A stretch of 64,000 nucleotides of DNA from Acinetobacter proteolyticus. GTDB lineage: Bacteria; Pseudomonadota; Gammaproteobacteria; Pseudomonadales; Moraxellaceae. Where the stretch lies: NCBI RefSeq assembly GCF_000367945.1, contig NZ_KB849178.1:186001-250000 (forward strand). The letters are read 5' to 3'. The notes below the pieces were generated by a model, which saw only the letters and a list, made by a program, of their open reading frames with translations, did no database searches and was not told where the DNA came from. Positions 1 through 7,953 of this stretch are shown here, piece by piece. How positions within the stretch are numbered: position 1 is the stretch's first letter; every line of letters starts with the position of its first letter. Both the position numbers and the translations under genes were made by a program.

Positions 1-226
1 AGTTAAACGCATCTTAAAACAAGCAATTGATTTAGGTGGGTCTACCTTACGTGACTATAGCAATGCCATGGGTGAAAATGGTTATTTTCAGCAAACGCTT
101 TTGGCCTATGGCCGTGCAGGTGAAATGTGCGTGAATTGTGAAACCACATTGGAAAACATGAAATTAGGTCAACGTGCCAGTGTATTCTGCCCGCAATGCC
201 AGCCACTGAAGTTAAAAAAAGCGTAA
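1..226 (+). CDS. mutM: Formamidopyrimidine-DNA glycosylase, C-terminal part
   Basis: Only the last 74 codons are in the window; the reading frame begins at base 2. MutM (Fpg) is a base-excision repair glycosylase/AP lyase that removes oxidised purines such as 8-oxoguanine. The visible part holds the family's C-terminal zinc finger, seen as CVNC and CPQC about 16 residues apart. It also holds the preceding helix-two-turn-helix residues, including GGSTLRDY. The catalytic N-terminal proline lies upstream of the window. The parvulin gene follows after 30 bases and may be cotranscribed. The zinc finger and its spacing make the call secure despite truncation. Confidence 0.93.
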   Translation, partial: VKRILKQAIDLGGSTLRDYSNAMGENGYFQQTLLAYGRAGEMCVNCETTLENMKLGQRASVFCPQCQPLKLKKA

Positions 227-256
227 GCTTATGAAATGTACGAAGGAGAACACATC

Positions 257-547
257 ATGCAAACTGCGATTGTTCGACATATTCTAGTGAAAGACAAAGA
301 CTTGGCTGAGCAGCTAAAAAAACGCATTCAGTCGGGTGCAGATTTCAGCAAGGTTGCCAAACAATATTCAACCTGTAATTCAGCAAAACGTGGTGGTGAG
401 CTTGGAGAGGTGAAAAAAGGTCAGTTGGTCCCTGTAATCGACAAACTAGTGTTTAGCGCAGCAGAGCGTATTTTACATGGTCCGATTAAAAGCCAGTTTG
501 GCTTCCATCTAATCGAAGTCAAATTCCGTATGGATGGTTTGAGATAA
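257..547 (+). CDS. ppiC: Parvulin-type peptidyl-prolyl isomerase (PpiC-like)
   Basis: This 96-residue protein is a single parvulin domain, the size of E. coli PpiC. It should be a cytoplasmic cis-trans prolyl isomerase because it has no signal peptide. Visible family features are the N-terminal HILV strand, the GADFSKVAKQYS segment, the GGELG turn, and the C-terminal GPIKSQFGFHLIEV strand carrying the conserved FG..H. The frame is open from base 236. The ATG at 257 is preferred because AAGGAG lies eight bases upstream and the domain starts there. It follows mutM closely on the same strand. Confidence 0.92.
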   Translation: MQTAIVRHILVKDKDLAEQLKKRIQSGADFSKVAKQYSTCNSAKRGGELGEVKKGQLVPVIDKLVFSAAERILHGPIKSQFGFHLIEVKFRMDGLR

Positions 548-608
548 TCGCTGGGTTTGAGCTTAAATGCTGATTTAAGCTCTTCAGCCTGTTCTGTGAA
601 AAAACCTT

Positions 609-941
609 TTAATCCTGAGGCTTCATCACATAAGTCCATGCCAATGTTGTGCCGCCATCAGACAACTGAACCTGAACCTCTACCCGTTGGTACTGCATCC
701 CTTCAAAATCATCCAACATTTGCCAATTCTGTTCTAATTTATCCGTACTAAATAGATAGCCCTCCACCAAAGGATCTGCTTCATTCAGCACCATTGCAGG
801 CAAACCTTGATCTGGCCCCCAATCCAAAATATGAATGGTGCCATGCACCGAAGCCTGCTGCCAGTCACCCCCGATTTCTCCCAAAATATGGGCATTTTCT
901 CGATTTGGGCACAGGGTACCATATACAAATAATTGGTTCAT
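609..941 (-). CDS. Gamma-glutamylcyclotransferase (AIG2/GGCT)-like protein
   Basis: This 110-residue protein is one GGCT/AIG2-like domain. Members of this fold release pyroglutamate from gamma-glutamyl peptides or amines. The N-terminal LFVYGTLCP is the family's YGTL substrate loop. The LDDFEGMQYQR segment carries the acidic residue that acts as general base in characterised members. The substrate cannot be told from the sequence. The gene faces the parvulin gene tail to tail and is read in the same direction as mscL, with a terminator between them. Confidence 0.85.
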   Translation of the reverse strand: MNQLFVYGTLCPNRENAHILGEIGGDWQQASVHGTIHILDWGPDQGLPAMVLNEADPLVEGYLFSTDKLEQNWQMLDDFEGMQYQRVEVQVQLSDGGTTLAWTYVMKPQD

Positions 942-1013
942 GTTGGTTAATTCCCCTCATCATATGCACAGCATGTTAAAATGAAAGCAGCAATTTTTCT
1001 ATGTAAAATGATG

Positions 1014-1040
1014 ATTGTCACTGCATTATCCAGTGACAAT
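1014..1040. repeat. Perfect 10-bp inverted repeat upstream of the GGCT-like gene
   Basis: ATTGTCACTG at 1014-1023 is repeated in inverted form at 1031-1040 around a 7-base spacer. It lies about 75 bases upstream of the start codon of the GGCT-like gene. No U-run follows on either strand, so it is not a typical terminator. It could be an operator or an RNA hairpin. Confidence 0.5.
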
Positions 1041-1056
1041 CTATTTTAATAGGTAA

Positions 1057-1088
1057 TAAAAAACGGCACCTCAAATGCCGTTTTTTTA
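1057..1088 (-). terminator. Rho-independent terminator of mscL
   Basis: AAAAACGGCA and TGCCGTTTTT form a stem around a short loop, with A- and T-runs on both sides. It lies ten bases past the mscL stop codon and ends the leftward mscL transcript. Confidence 0.88.
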
Positions 1089-1097
1089 CAAGATGAC

Positions 1098-1529
1098 TTA
1101 ACCTTGTTTTTTCAACTCATCACGAATTTCACGTAACAATTGAACATCTTCTGGTGTTGCTTCAGGCTCAGGTGCAGCCTCTTCTTGTTTGCGGATACGG
1201 TTCATCACTTTCACCAACAAGAACACAACCCATGCCAATAACAAGAAGTTAATCAAAATGGTTAAGAAGCTACCATAAGCAAATACATTCAGTCCTGCAT
1301 CCTGTGCTGCTTTCAGGGTCGTCACATTGTTCGGGTTATCGCCGAGGATAAGGAACCAGTTGGTGTAATCCACATCACCACCCAAGATCCATGAAATCAC
1401 CGGCATCACGATATCTTTCACTAATGAATCAATGATTTTACCGAAAGCGCCACCAATGATGACACCAATCGCTAAATCCATCATGTTGCCTTTGATGGCA
1501 AATTCTTTAAATTCTTTAATAATACTCAT
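1098..1529 (-). CDS. mscL: Large-conductance mechanosensitive channel
   Basis: MscL is a homopentameric inner-membrane channel that opens under membrane tension and releases solutes during hypo-osmotic shock. The 143-residue protein shows the amphipathic N-terminus [15 protein letters not shown] glycine/alanine-rich first membrane helix follows ([17 protein letters not shown], about residues 20-40), then a periplasmic loop. The second helix lies at about 85-110, and the charged C-terminal helix ends in [14 protein letters not shown]. Length and order match the family. It stands alone, bounded by terminators on both sides. Confidence 0.97.
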   Translation of the reverse strand: MSIIKEFKEFAIKGNMMDLAIGVIIGGAFGKIIDSLVKDIVMPVISWILGGDVDYTNWFLILGDNPNNVTTLKAAQDAGLNVFAYGSFLTILINFLLLAWVVFLLVKVMNRIRKQEEAAPEPEATPEDVQLLREIRDELKKQG

Positions 1530-1724
1530 CTATAACTCTCCAGAGTTGAACTTGATCGCGGTCTGTTTTTGCATTGTTTATTACACAGGCGCAGTTATTC
1601 ACATAATGTTGCTAATTTAATATTTTTATCAAAAAAAGAAAGTTATTTCACACTTTAACAACACTTTTTATTTTAATAAAAATATGTGTTTAAGCATGTT
1701 CTTCCGCTTAGGTTTATGCAATAA

Positions 1725-1754
1725 AAAACCGCTAAATAAATTTAGCGGTTTTGT
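1725..1754 (-). terminator. Rho-independent terminator of typA
   Basis: AAAACCGCTAAA and TTTAGCGGTTTT form a 12-bp perfect stem around TAAA, 20 bases beyond the typA stop codon. T-runs are present in both directions. Confidence 0.9.
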
Positions 1755-1774
1755 CATTTTTCAGTGAAGAAAAA

Positions 1775-3610
1775 TTATTTATCGCGGTTACGCTTACGTT
1801 CGTTTTCAGTCAAGTAGCGCTTACGAATACGAATCGATTTTGGTGTTACTTCTACTAACTCATCATCTTCAATGAATTCAAGTGCTTGTTCAAGCGTATA
1901 TTCAATTGCAGGTGTCAAAGTTAAAGCATCATCAGTACCAGATGCACGAACGTTGGTTAACTGTTTTGCTTTAGTTGGGTTTACAACCATATCGTCTGAA
2001 CGAGAGTTAATACCCACGATCATCCCTTCATACACTTCTAACTGTGGCTTCGCGAATAAACGACCACGGTCTTGAAGCGTGAACAGTGCATAGCCCAAGC
2101 ACGTGCCTTGAACCATTGAAATCAATACACCGTTTTGACGCTTCGCTACGCTACCCTGTTTCACAGGACCGTAATGAGAGAAGCTTGATGTCATGATCCC
2201 TGTACCAGAAGTCATGGTCAAGAATTCAGAACGGAAACCAATCAAACCACGTGAAGGAACAGTTGCTTCAATACGGATACGGCCTTTGCCATCAACTTCC
2301 ATATTGGTCATCTCACCTTTACGGTGACCCATTTGCTCCATTACAGAACCTTGGTGCTGTTCTTCAACGTCAAACGTTACGTTTTCATACGGCTCTTGTC
2401 TTTCACCATCAATTTCTTTGATGATGACTTGTGGACGTGATACGCCCATTTCAAAGCCTTCGCGACGCATGTTTTCAATCAATACTGAAAGATGAAGTTC
2501 ACCACGACCAGAAACTTTGAAACGGTCTGGACTGTCAGTATCTTCAACACGTAATGCTACGTTGTGAATCAATTCGCGATCAAGACGTTCACGGATGTTA
2601 CGTGAAGTAACAAACTTACCTTCTTTACCAGCGAATGGTGAGTTGTTTACTTGGAATGTCATCGAAACTGTAGGTTCGTCTACAGACAATGCAGGTAAAG
2701 CTTCTACATTTTTCGGATCACAAATCGTGTCAGAAATGTTTAATGCATCAATACCTGTAATACATACGATGTCACCTGCTGATGCAGATTCTACATCAAC
2801 ACGCTCTAAACCGTGGTAACCCATGATTTTTAAGATACGACCGTTACGTGTCTTACCTTCTTTATCAATCACAGTTACTGGTGTGTTTAATTTCACTGAA
2901 CCACGTTGGATACGACCAACACCGATAACACCAACGAAACTGTTATAGTCAAGTGATGAAATCTGCATTTGGAAAGGACCATCAACATCAACTGCTGGTG
3001 GTTCAACAATATCTACAATCGTTTGGAACAACGGTGTCATGTCTTCCGCTAATTCTTCTGGTGAAGGACCAGCAACACCACGTAAGCCTGAAGCATAAAC
3101 AATTGGGAAGTCTAACTGTTCGTCTGTACCACCAAGGTTATCAAACAAATCAAATACTTGATCGATTACCCAATCTGGACGCGCGCTTGGCTTGTCGACT
3201 TTGTTAATAATTACGATTGGCTTCAAACCACGCGCGAACGCTTTTTGCGTTACGAAACGAGTTTGTGGCATTGGACCTTCTTGTGAGTCTACAAGAAGCA
3301 ATACGCAGTCAACCATCGACATTACACGTTCAACTTCACCACCGAAGTCGGCGTGTCCCGGGGTGTCCACAATGTTAATGCGGTATTCGGTGTTTGTACG
3401 TGCGTCTAACCATTTGATTGCAGTGTTTTTTGCAAGAATGGTAATACCACGTTCAGACTCAAGCGCGTTAGAATCCATAACACGTTCAATCTCGCCTGCG
3501 CGATCACCAAGAGCACCTGATTGTTGTAAAAGTTTGTCGACTAGAGTCGTCTTACCATGATCGACGTGCGCAATAATGGCAATGTTACGGAGAGTTTTAA
3601 TATCTGACAT
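1775..3610 (-). CDS. typA: Ribosome-associated GTPase TypA/BipA
   Basis: TypA (BipA) is a translational GTPase of the EF-G class that binds 70S ribosomes and helps 50S assembly, notably in the cold or under stress. From the ATG at 3610 the protein has 611 residues, normal for the family. The G1 loop AHVDHGKT is at residues 14-21, followed by the DTPGHADF G3 motif and NKVDKP as G4. The beta-barrel, EF-G-like domains and the TypA-specific C-terminal domain follow. The frame stays open upstream to 3799, but that extension would overlap the divergent permease gene. The domain starts at MSDIKTLRN, so 3610 is chosen. Confidence 0.96.
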   Translation of the reverse strand: MSDIKTLRNIAIIAHVDHGKTTLVDKLLQQSGALGDRAGEIERVMDSNALESERGITILAKNTAIKWLDARTNTEYRINIVDTPGHADFGGEVERVMSMVDCVLLLVDSQEGPMPQTRFVTQKAFARGLKPIVIINKVDKPSARPDWVIDQVFDLFDNLGGTDEQLDFPIVYASGLRGVAGPSPEELAEDMTPLFQTIVDIVEPPAVDVDGPFQMQISSLDYNSFVGVIGVGRIQRGSVKLNTPVTVIDKEGKTRNGRILKIMGYHGLERVDVESASAGDIVCITGIDALNISDTICDPKNVEALPALSVDEPTVSMTFQVNNSPFAGKEGKFVTSRNIRERLDRELIHNVALRVEDTDSPDRFKVSGRGELHLSVLIENMRREGFEMGVSRPQVIIKEIDGERQEPYENVTFDVEEQHQGSVMEQMGHRKGEMTNMEVDGKGRIRIEATVPSRGLIGFRSEFLTMTSGTGIMTSSFSHYGPVKQGSVAKRQNGVLISMVQGTCLGYALFTLQDRGRLFAKPQLEVYEGMIVGINSRSDDMVVNPTKAKQLTNVRASGTDDALTLTPAIEYTLEQALEFIEDDELVEVTPKSIRIRKRYLTENERKRNRDK

Positions 3611-3643
3611 GTAAAATTCGATACGCTTTAAATTTGAGGGCAA

Positions 3644-3651
3644 ATTATACA
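3644..3651 (-). promoter_or_regulatory. Probable extended -10 element of typA
   Basis: Read leftwards this is TGTATAAT, an extended -10 hexamer about 34 bases upstream of the typA start codon. No good -35 is seen, which extended -10 promoters tolerate. The near-palindrome ACTAAACTTTAGT lies just upstream at about 3659-3671. Confidence 0.6.
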
Positions 3652-3786
3652 GAAAAATACTAAACTTTAGTAGTGACAGTTTATTGACAGTGCACTTTTT
3701 TTCTGACGAAGTGTCATAGAATCGTTGGTAAAGCGAGCTAACTCTATTAGAATATTCCACTAATGCCTCTCGCTTTTTATACTCCC

Positions 3787-5145
3787 ATGTCGAATTCACA
3801 ACCTCAGCAGCAGCTTGATCTGGTTTACGGACTCAATGATCGACCGAAACCTTTTGTTGCATTTTTAGCCGCTTTACAGCATCTTTTAGCGATTTTAGTC
3901 CCGATTGTCACCCCTGGTTTACTGATTTGTTTGGCACTTGGCGTCTCTCGTGAAGACACCAATATGATCCTTTCGATGTCTTTAATCATTTCAGGAATTG
4001 CAACCTTTTTACAGTGTAAAAAAGTTGGTCCATTTGGTGCAGGGCTGCTGATTGTCCAAGGTACAAGTTTTAACTTTATTGGTCCAATTATTGGTATTGG
4101 GAGCGCAATGGTTGCTGCAGGTACCGCTGTTGAGCAAGTCATGGCAGCCATTTTTGGTGTGGTGATTGCAGGTTCATTTATTGAAATGGGTGTTTCTCGG
4201 ATTTTGCCATGGGTAAAAAAGCTGATTACCCCATTAGTCACAGGTATTGTGGTGCTGTTGATTGGTCTGACCCTCATTAAAGAAGGGTTGATTAGCATGG
4301 GCGGTGGTTATACCGCGATGCAAGACAATACCTTTGCCAATGCAGATAACCTGATCATGTCATGTACCGTACTTGGAATTATTATTCTACTCAATCGTAT
4401 TAAAATTATTTGGGTGAAAAGTTCAGCAATTTTAATTGCACTGGTGATTGGTTATATTCTTGCCGGTTTTATGGGGCATTTAAACTTTTCAGTACTTAAT
4501 GATGCTCCCTTGATTCAAATTCCAACACCGATGCATTTTGGACTCAGCTTCTCATGGAGTTTGTTCATTCCAATGGCATTCATCTATCTGGTCACTTCAC
4601 TCGAAGCGATTGGCGATGTTACTGCGACCAGTAAAATTTCTAATCAACCGGTCGATGGTCCTGTTTGGATGCAACGGATTAAAGGCGGCGTACTCGTCAA
4701 CGGTGCTAACTCTTTCTTAGCAGGTATCTTCAACACCTTCCCGAGCTCAGTGTTTGCACAAAACAATGGCGTGATTCAATTGACGGGTGTCGCAAGTCGT
4801 TATGTCGGGATTTGGATTGCCGTGCTCTTGGTGATTTTAGGCTTATTCCCTGCTGTTGCTGCCGTGATTCAAGCCGTACCCCAAGCGGTGCTTGGTGGCG
4901 CTGTGATGGTGATGTTTGGGGCTGTTGCGGCTTCTGGTATCAATATTCTTTCCAGTATTCACCTCGACCGTCGCGCTTTGCTAATTATTGCGATTTCGCT
5001 CGCACTCGGACTCGGTGTTGCACAAGTACCCCAGATTCTTGAGCATCTACCTGAACTATTTAAAAATATTTTCAGTTCTGGTGTCGCAACAGGTGGTATC
5101 GCGGCCCTAATTTTAAATATTGTTTTACCTGAAACACATAAATAA
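3787..5145 (+). CDS. NCS2 nucleobase:cation symporter, xanthine/uric acid type
   Basis: This is an inner-membrane purine permease of the NAT/NCS2 family, with about 14 hydrophobic segments over 452 residues. The family signature QNNGVIQLTG starts at Q325. In characterised members this segment lines the substrate site, and QNNG with the following T fits xanthine/uric acid transporters of the XanP/XanQ/UacT group better than uracil carriers. The frame is open from an ATG at 3763. The ATG at 3787 gives a more usual N-terminus, but neither has a clear ribosome site, so the start is uncertain. It is divergent from typA and followed by its own terminator. Confidence 0.88.
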   Translation: MSNSQPQQQLDLVYGLNDRPKPFVAFLAALQHLLAILVPIVTPGLLICLALGVSREDTNMILSMSLIISGIATFLQCKKVGPFGAGLLIVQGTSFNFIGPIIGIGSAMVAAGTAVEQVMAAIFGVVIAGSFIEMGVSRILPWVKKLITPLVTGIVVLLIGLTLIKEGLISMGGGYTAMQDNTFANADNLIMSCTVLGIIILLNRIKIIWVKSSAILIALVIGYILAGFMGHLNFSVLNDAPLIQIPTPMHFGLSFSWSLFIPMAFIYLVTSLEAIGDVTATSKISNQPVDGPVWMQRIKGGVLVNGANSFLAGIFNTFPSSVFAQNNGVIQLTGVASRYVGIWIAVLLVILGLFPAVAAVIQAVPQAVLGGAVMVMFGAVAASGINILSSIHLDRRALLIIAISLALGLGVAQVPQILEHLPELFKNIFSSGVATGGIAALILNIVLPETHK

Positions 5146-5164
5146 TCATCCAACCATGACAAGT

Positions 5165-5195
5165 GCCCAGTTTCACGACTGGGCTTTGTTTTTGA
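5165..5195 (+). terminator. Terminator after the purine permease
   Basis: GCCCAG at 5165-5170 pairs with CTGGGC at 5179-5184 and is followed by TTTGTTTTT. It separates the permease from rsmC, 20 bases beyond the permease stop. Confidence 0.8.
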
Positions 5196-5207
5196 TGAGA
5201 GATCAAA

Positions 5208-6224
5208 ATGGATCCACGTAGTGAAGTTGTCATCAGACAGCAAGATTATTTAAGCGGGCAAGTTTTACTGATTAATGCCCCAAATGATCAACTCGCCAAA
5301 AATTTGCCCAATAAAGTCCAAGCCTCAGTATGGACTTGGAATTATGCTGATCATCAAGGTTTTATCCGTTCTGGAATTCGCTCTCATTTTTCCGTGGAAT
5401 TCCCACAAGTATCGTTTGATCAGGTTGTTATTTTCGTTCCCAAGTCGAAAGAATTACTAAATTATATTCTGCACGTTGTGGTTAGCCATTTAAAACTTGA
5501 TCAAAATATTTTTCTGGTTGGCGAAAAAAAGGGCGGCGTTGAGCGGGCAGCAAAACAATTATTGCAATATGGCAAAACACTGAAACTTGACAGTGCACGT
5601 CACTGCCAACTTTGGCAAATGAAGATCGAAAAAACCGAGCAGTTAAAACCACTTGAACATTGGTTAAAAACTTATACAGTTCAAATAGATCAAGAACAGT
5701 TAAATATCTGTGCCTTGCCTGGTGTATTTAGTCAAGATCATTTAGATGTCGGCACAGCCGTATTAGTCCCTTACCTTAGTCAAGTAAAATCAGGTAAGAT
5801 TGCCGACTTTGGTTGTGGTGCTGGAATTATTAGTGCTTATTTGGCCAAACTAGATTCGAATCGGCAAATTTTTGCACTTGATGTTGATGCATTTGCATTA
5901 CGGTCGACTGAGCTGACCTTTCAACGAAATGGTCTGAATTTAACTCAGTTAAATCTCCAAGCTGTCACTGGTTTTGTAGATGCACCGAATGATTTAGATG
6001 CGATCGTCAGCAATCCGCCTTTTCATCAGGGAATTCATACCAATTACGATGCGAGTGAGGAACTTTGCCAACGTGCGAAAAGACATCTGAAAAACTCAGG
6101 TGAATTATGGATCGTAGCAAATCGTTTTCTAAACTACCCTCCTCTGATTGAACAAAGCTTTGGTGAATGTCTGGTGAAAGCCGATCAACAAGGATTCAAG
6201 GTGTTATATGCCTGTGCAAAATAA
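5208..6224 (+). CDS. rsmC: 16S rRNA m2G1207 methyltransferase
   Basis: RsmC transfers a methyl group from S-adenosylmethionine to N2 of G1207 in 16S rRNA within the 30S subunit. The 338-residue length matches the family. There are two methyltransferase-like halves; the C-terminal one is active, with the SAM-binding loop DFGCGAG at about 200-206 and the N2-guanine signature NPPF starting at N269. The start follows GATGAGAG. The amino acid permease begins 18 bases downstream, so readthrough into lysP is likely. Confidence 0.94.
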   Translation: MDPRSEVVIRQQDYLSGQVLLINAPNDQLAKNLPNKVQASVWTWNYADHQGFIRSGIRSHFSVEFPQVSFDQVVIFVPKSKELLNYILHVVVSHLKLDQNIFLVGEKKGGVERAAKQLLQYGKTLKLDSARHCQLWQMKIEKTEQLKPLEHWLKTYTVQIDQEQLNICALPGVFSQDHLDVGTAVLVPYLSQVKSGKIADFGCGAGIISAYLAKLDSNRQIFALDVDAFALRSTELTFQRNGLNLTQLNLQAVTGFVDAPNDLDAIVSNPPFHQGIHTNYDASEELCQRAKRHLKNSGELWIVANRFLNYPPLIEQSFGECLVKADQQGFKVLYACAK

Positions 6225-6242
6225 ACATTTTAAGGAATTTTT

Positions 6243-7700
6243 ATGAGCGATACATCTGCTCCTCAACACCTTCAGCGCAAGCTCGGGGCTCGACACCTGA
6301 ACATGATTGCCATTGGTGGATCGATCGGCACAGGCTTATTCCTTGCTTCAGGTTCAACCATTGCCACTGCAGGTCCAGGTGGTGCGTTATTGGCCTATGC
6401 CCTCATCGGAATCATGATTTATTTCTTGATGACCAGTCTAGGTGAGTTAGCTACGCATAACCCAACATCTGGCGCATTCTTTACCTATGGTAGCCGCTAT
6501 GTCGAAGATGGCTTTGGTTTCGCCTTAGGTTGGAACTATTGGTATAACTGGGCCATTACTGTTGCCTTTGAACTGGTTGCGGTTCAGTTCATTATGAAGT
6601 TTTGGTTCCCCGATATCCCAGGCTTTTACTGGAGTGCCATTTTCCTTGCCATTATTTTTGGAATTAACGCCTTAACTGTAAAAGGGTTTGGTGAAAGTGA
6701 ATTCTTATTCTCTTTGATCAAAGTGATTGCGATTATCGTGTTTATCATCATTGGTATCTGGATGATTTTTAAAATCATGATGACACCCAATGTATCGGTA
6801 TTTCAGCACTGGACTTATAAAGAAGCGCCTTTTGTCGGTGGTTTGCAAGCCTTAATCGGTGTGGCCATGATTGCCGGATTCTCTTTTCAGGGGACTGAAA
6901 TGGTTGGGGTTGCAGCCGGTGAATCCAAAGATCCTAAAAAGACCATTCCATTGGCGATCAAACAAATCTTTTGGCGTATTTTACTGTTCTATATCCTATG
7001 TATTTTCATCATTGGTACATTAGTCAGTTATGACGATCCACTGCTATTAAAAGCAGCTCAGAGCGAAGATATTGCCCTCTCTCCATTCACGCTTTTATAT
7101 GAAAAAGCAGGCTTTGCCTTTGCTGCCAGCTTAATGAATGCAGTAATTCTCAGTGCAATCTTATCTGCGGGTAACTCGGGAATGTACTCCTCTACCCGTA
7201 TGTTATTTGATATGGCCAAAGAAGGTCGTGCACCCAAGTGGTTCTCAAGACTGGATGGCCGTGGCGTACCAATGAATGCACTCTATGCGACCACTGCGGT
7301 TGCTGCACTGTGCTTCCTGACCACCTTTATTGGCGAGAAACAGGTCTTTAACTGGTTACTCAATATGTCAGGGATGTGTGGTTTCATTGTCTGGCTCGGT
7401 ATTGCAATTTCACACTATCGTTTCCGCAAGGGCTATATTGCTCAAGGTTATAAAGTTGAAGATCTGGCTTACCGCGCCAAGTTCTTCCCATTTGCACCTT
7501 GGTTTGCATTTATTCTCTGTTCAATCATCATCTTAGGTCAAAACTACCAAGCCTTACTGGGTGGAAAAATTGACTGGTTAGGTTTAGTTTCAACCTATAT
7601 CAGTATTCCATTATTCTTGGCAATTTGGCTGGGTTATAAGTGGAAACACAAGACTAAACTGATTGCTTATAAAGACATGAATGTAAAAGAAGGCGAATAA
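6243..7700 (+). CDS. lysP: Amino acid permease, LysP-like
   Basis: This is a 485-residue secondary transporter of the amino acid-polyamine-organocation (AAT) family with 12 predicted membrane helices. The N-terminal ARHLNMIAIGGSIGTGLF contains the GSIGTGLF substrate-binding loop. The following stretches YFLMTSLGELA and VEDGFGFALGWNYWYNWA closely resemble E. coli lysine-specific permease LysP, as does the total length. Lysine is therefore the likeliest substrate, but other basic or aromatic amino acids cannot be excluded. AAGGA precedes the ATG. It follows rsmC closely. No terminator is seen before the next promoter, which begins 15 bases after the stop. Confidence 0.85.
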   Translation: MSDTSAPQHLQRKLGARHLNMIAIGGSIGTGLFLASGSTIATAGPGGALLAYALIGIMIYFLMTSLGELATHNPTSGAFFTYGSRYVEDGFGFALGWNYWYNWAITVAFELVAVQFIMKFWFPDIPGFYWSAIFLAIIFGINALTVKGFGESEFLFSLIKVIAIIVFIIIGIWMIFKIMMTPNVSVFQHWTYKEAPFVGGLQALIGVAMIAGFSFQGTEMVGVAAGESKDPKKTIPLAIKQIFWRILLFYILCIFIIGTLVSYDDPLLLKAAQSEDIALSPFTLLYEKAGFAFAASLMNAVILSAILSAGNSGMYSSTRMLFDMAKEGRAPKWFSRLDGRGVPMNALYATTAVAALCFLTTFIGEKQVFNWLLNMSGMCGFIVWLGIAISHYRFRKGYIAQGYKVEDLAYRAKFFPFAPWFAFILCSIIILGQNYQALLGGKIDWLGLVSTYISIPLFLAIWLGYKWKHKTKLIAYKDMNVKEGE

Positions 7701-7715
7701 AAAACCGCTTTTTAC

Positions 7716-7743
7716 TTGACCCCAATGAAAATATGAGTAAAAT
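7716..7743 (+). promoter_or_regulatory. Sigma70-type promoter of the rtcB leader
   Basis: TTGACC at 7716-7721 and TAAAAT at 7738-7743 are spaced by 16 bases. Transcription would start near 7750, about 40 bases before the 9-codon leader ORF and 200 before rtcB. Confidence 0.7.
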
Positions 7744-7759
7744 CTCGCTCATATTTTCA
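7726..7759. promoter_or_regulatory. 12-bp inverted repeat enclosing the -10 box (candidate operator)
   Basis: TGAAAATATGAG at 7726-7737 is repeated inverted at 7748-7759 with a 10-base spacer that contains the -10 hexamer. A dimeric repressor bound here would block the promoter. No repressor gene is adjacent, so the binding protein is unknown. Confidence 0.6.
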
Positions 7760-7788
7760 ACGGCACCACATGATAGGAGGACGACAAC

Positions 7789-7818
7789 ATGCCATTACAA
7801 CTAGGAACTACACCATAA
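7789..7818 (+). CDS. Nine-codon leader peptide ORF upstream of rtcB
   Basis: ATG at 7789 is preceded by a near-ideal ribosome site (AGGAGGA) with good spacing. It encodes MPLQLGTTP and then TAA. It lies on the rtcB leader between the promoter and the alternative hairpins, where leader peptides sit in attenuated operons. The peptide has two Leu, two Thr and two Pro but no run of a single amino acid, so classic amino-acid attenuation is not obvious. Its translation is inferred only from the strong ribosome site. The family, if any, is not recognised. Confidence 0.55.
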   Translation: MPLQLGTTP

Positions 7819-7838
7819 GATTTGGCACTGTCGACTCA

Positions 7839-7924
7839 CGGACAAGTGTACAAATCAATTGATCACTTGTCCGAATGCTCTATTCAACCTAGCATTCGCT
7901 AGGTTTTTTTATGCCTATTCGGAC
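7839..7924 (+). promoter_or_regulatory. Alternative RNA hairpins: candidate rtcB attenuator
   Basis: Several pairings compete. CGGACAAGTG (7839-7848) pairs with CACTTGTCCG (7864-7873). CGAATGCT (7872-7879) pairs with AGCATTCG (7891-7898), which would break the terminator stem. GTCCGAAT (7869-7876) can also pair with ATTCGGAC (7917-7924) beyond the terminator. The first hairpin and the middle pairing share bases 7872-7873, so forming one hinders the other. This is the usual anti-antiterminator, antiterminator, terminator arrangement. Function is inferred from pairing alone. Confidence 0.6.
7886..7910 (+). terminator. Terminator inside the rtcB leader
   Basis: AACCTAGC (7886-7893) and GCTAGGTT (7898-7905) form an 8-bp stem around ATTC, followed by a U-run to 7910. 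It sits 44 bases before the rtcB start codon, and I see no further promoter in between. rtcB expression should therefore need readthrough. Confidence 0.8.
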
Positions 7925-7953
7925 GAAATATTAAAATATCCCGAGACAAGAAA

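Noticed and set aside
3192..3560. 122-codon open frame opposite typA
   Set aside because: Antisense shadow of the conserved GTPase domain.
3611..3799. N-terminal extension of typA
   Set aside because: It overlaps the divergent permease start and the promoter-like TGTATAAT; the domain starts at 3610.
3825..4298. 157-codon open frame opposite the purine permease
   Set aside because: It is antisense to a well-supported membrane protein, and its sequence shows no recognisable domain.
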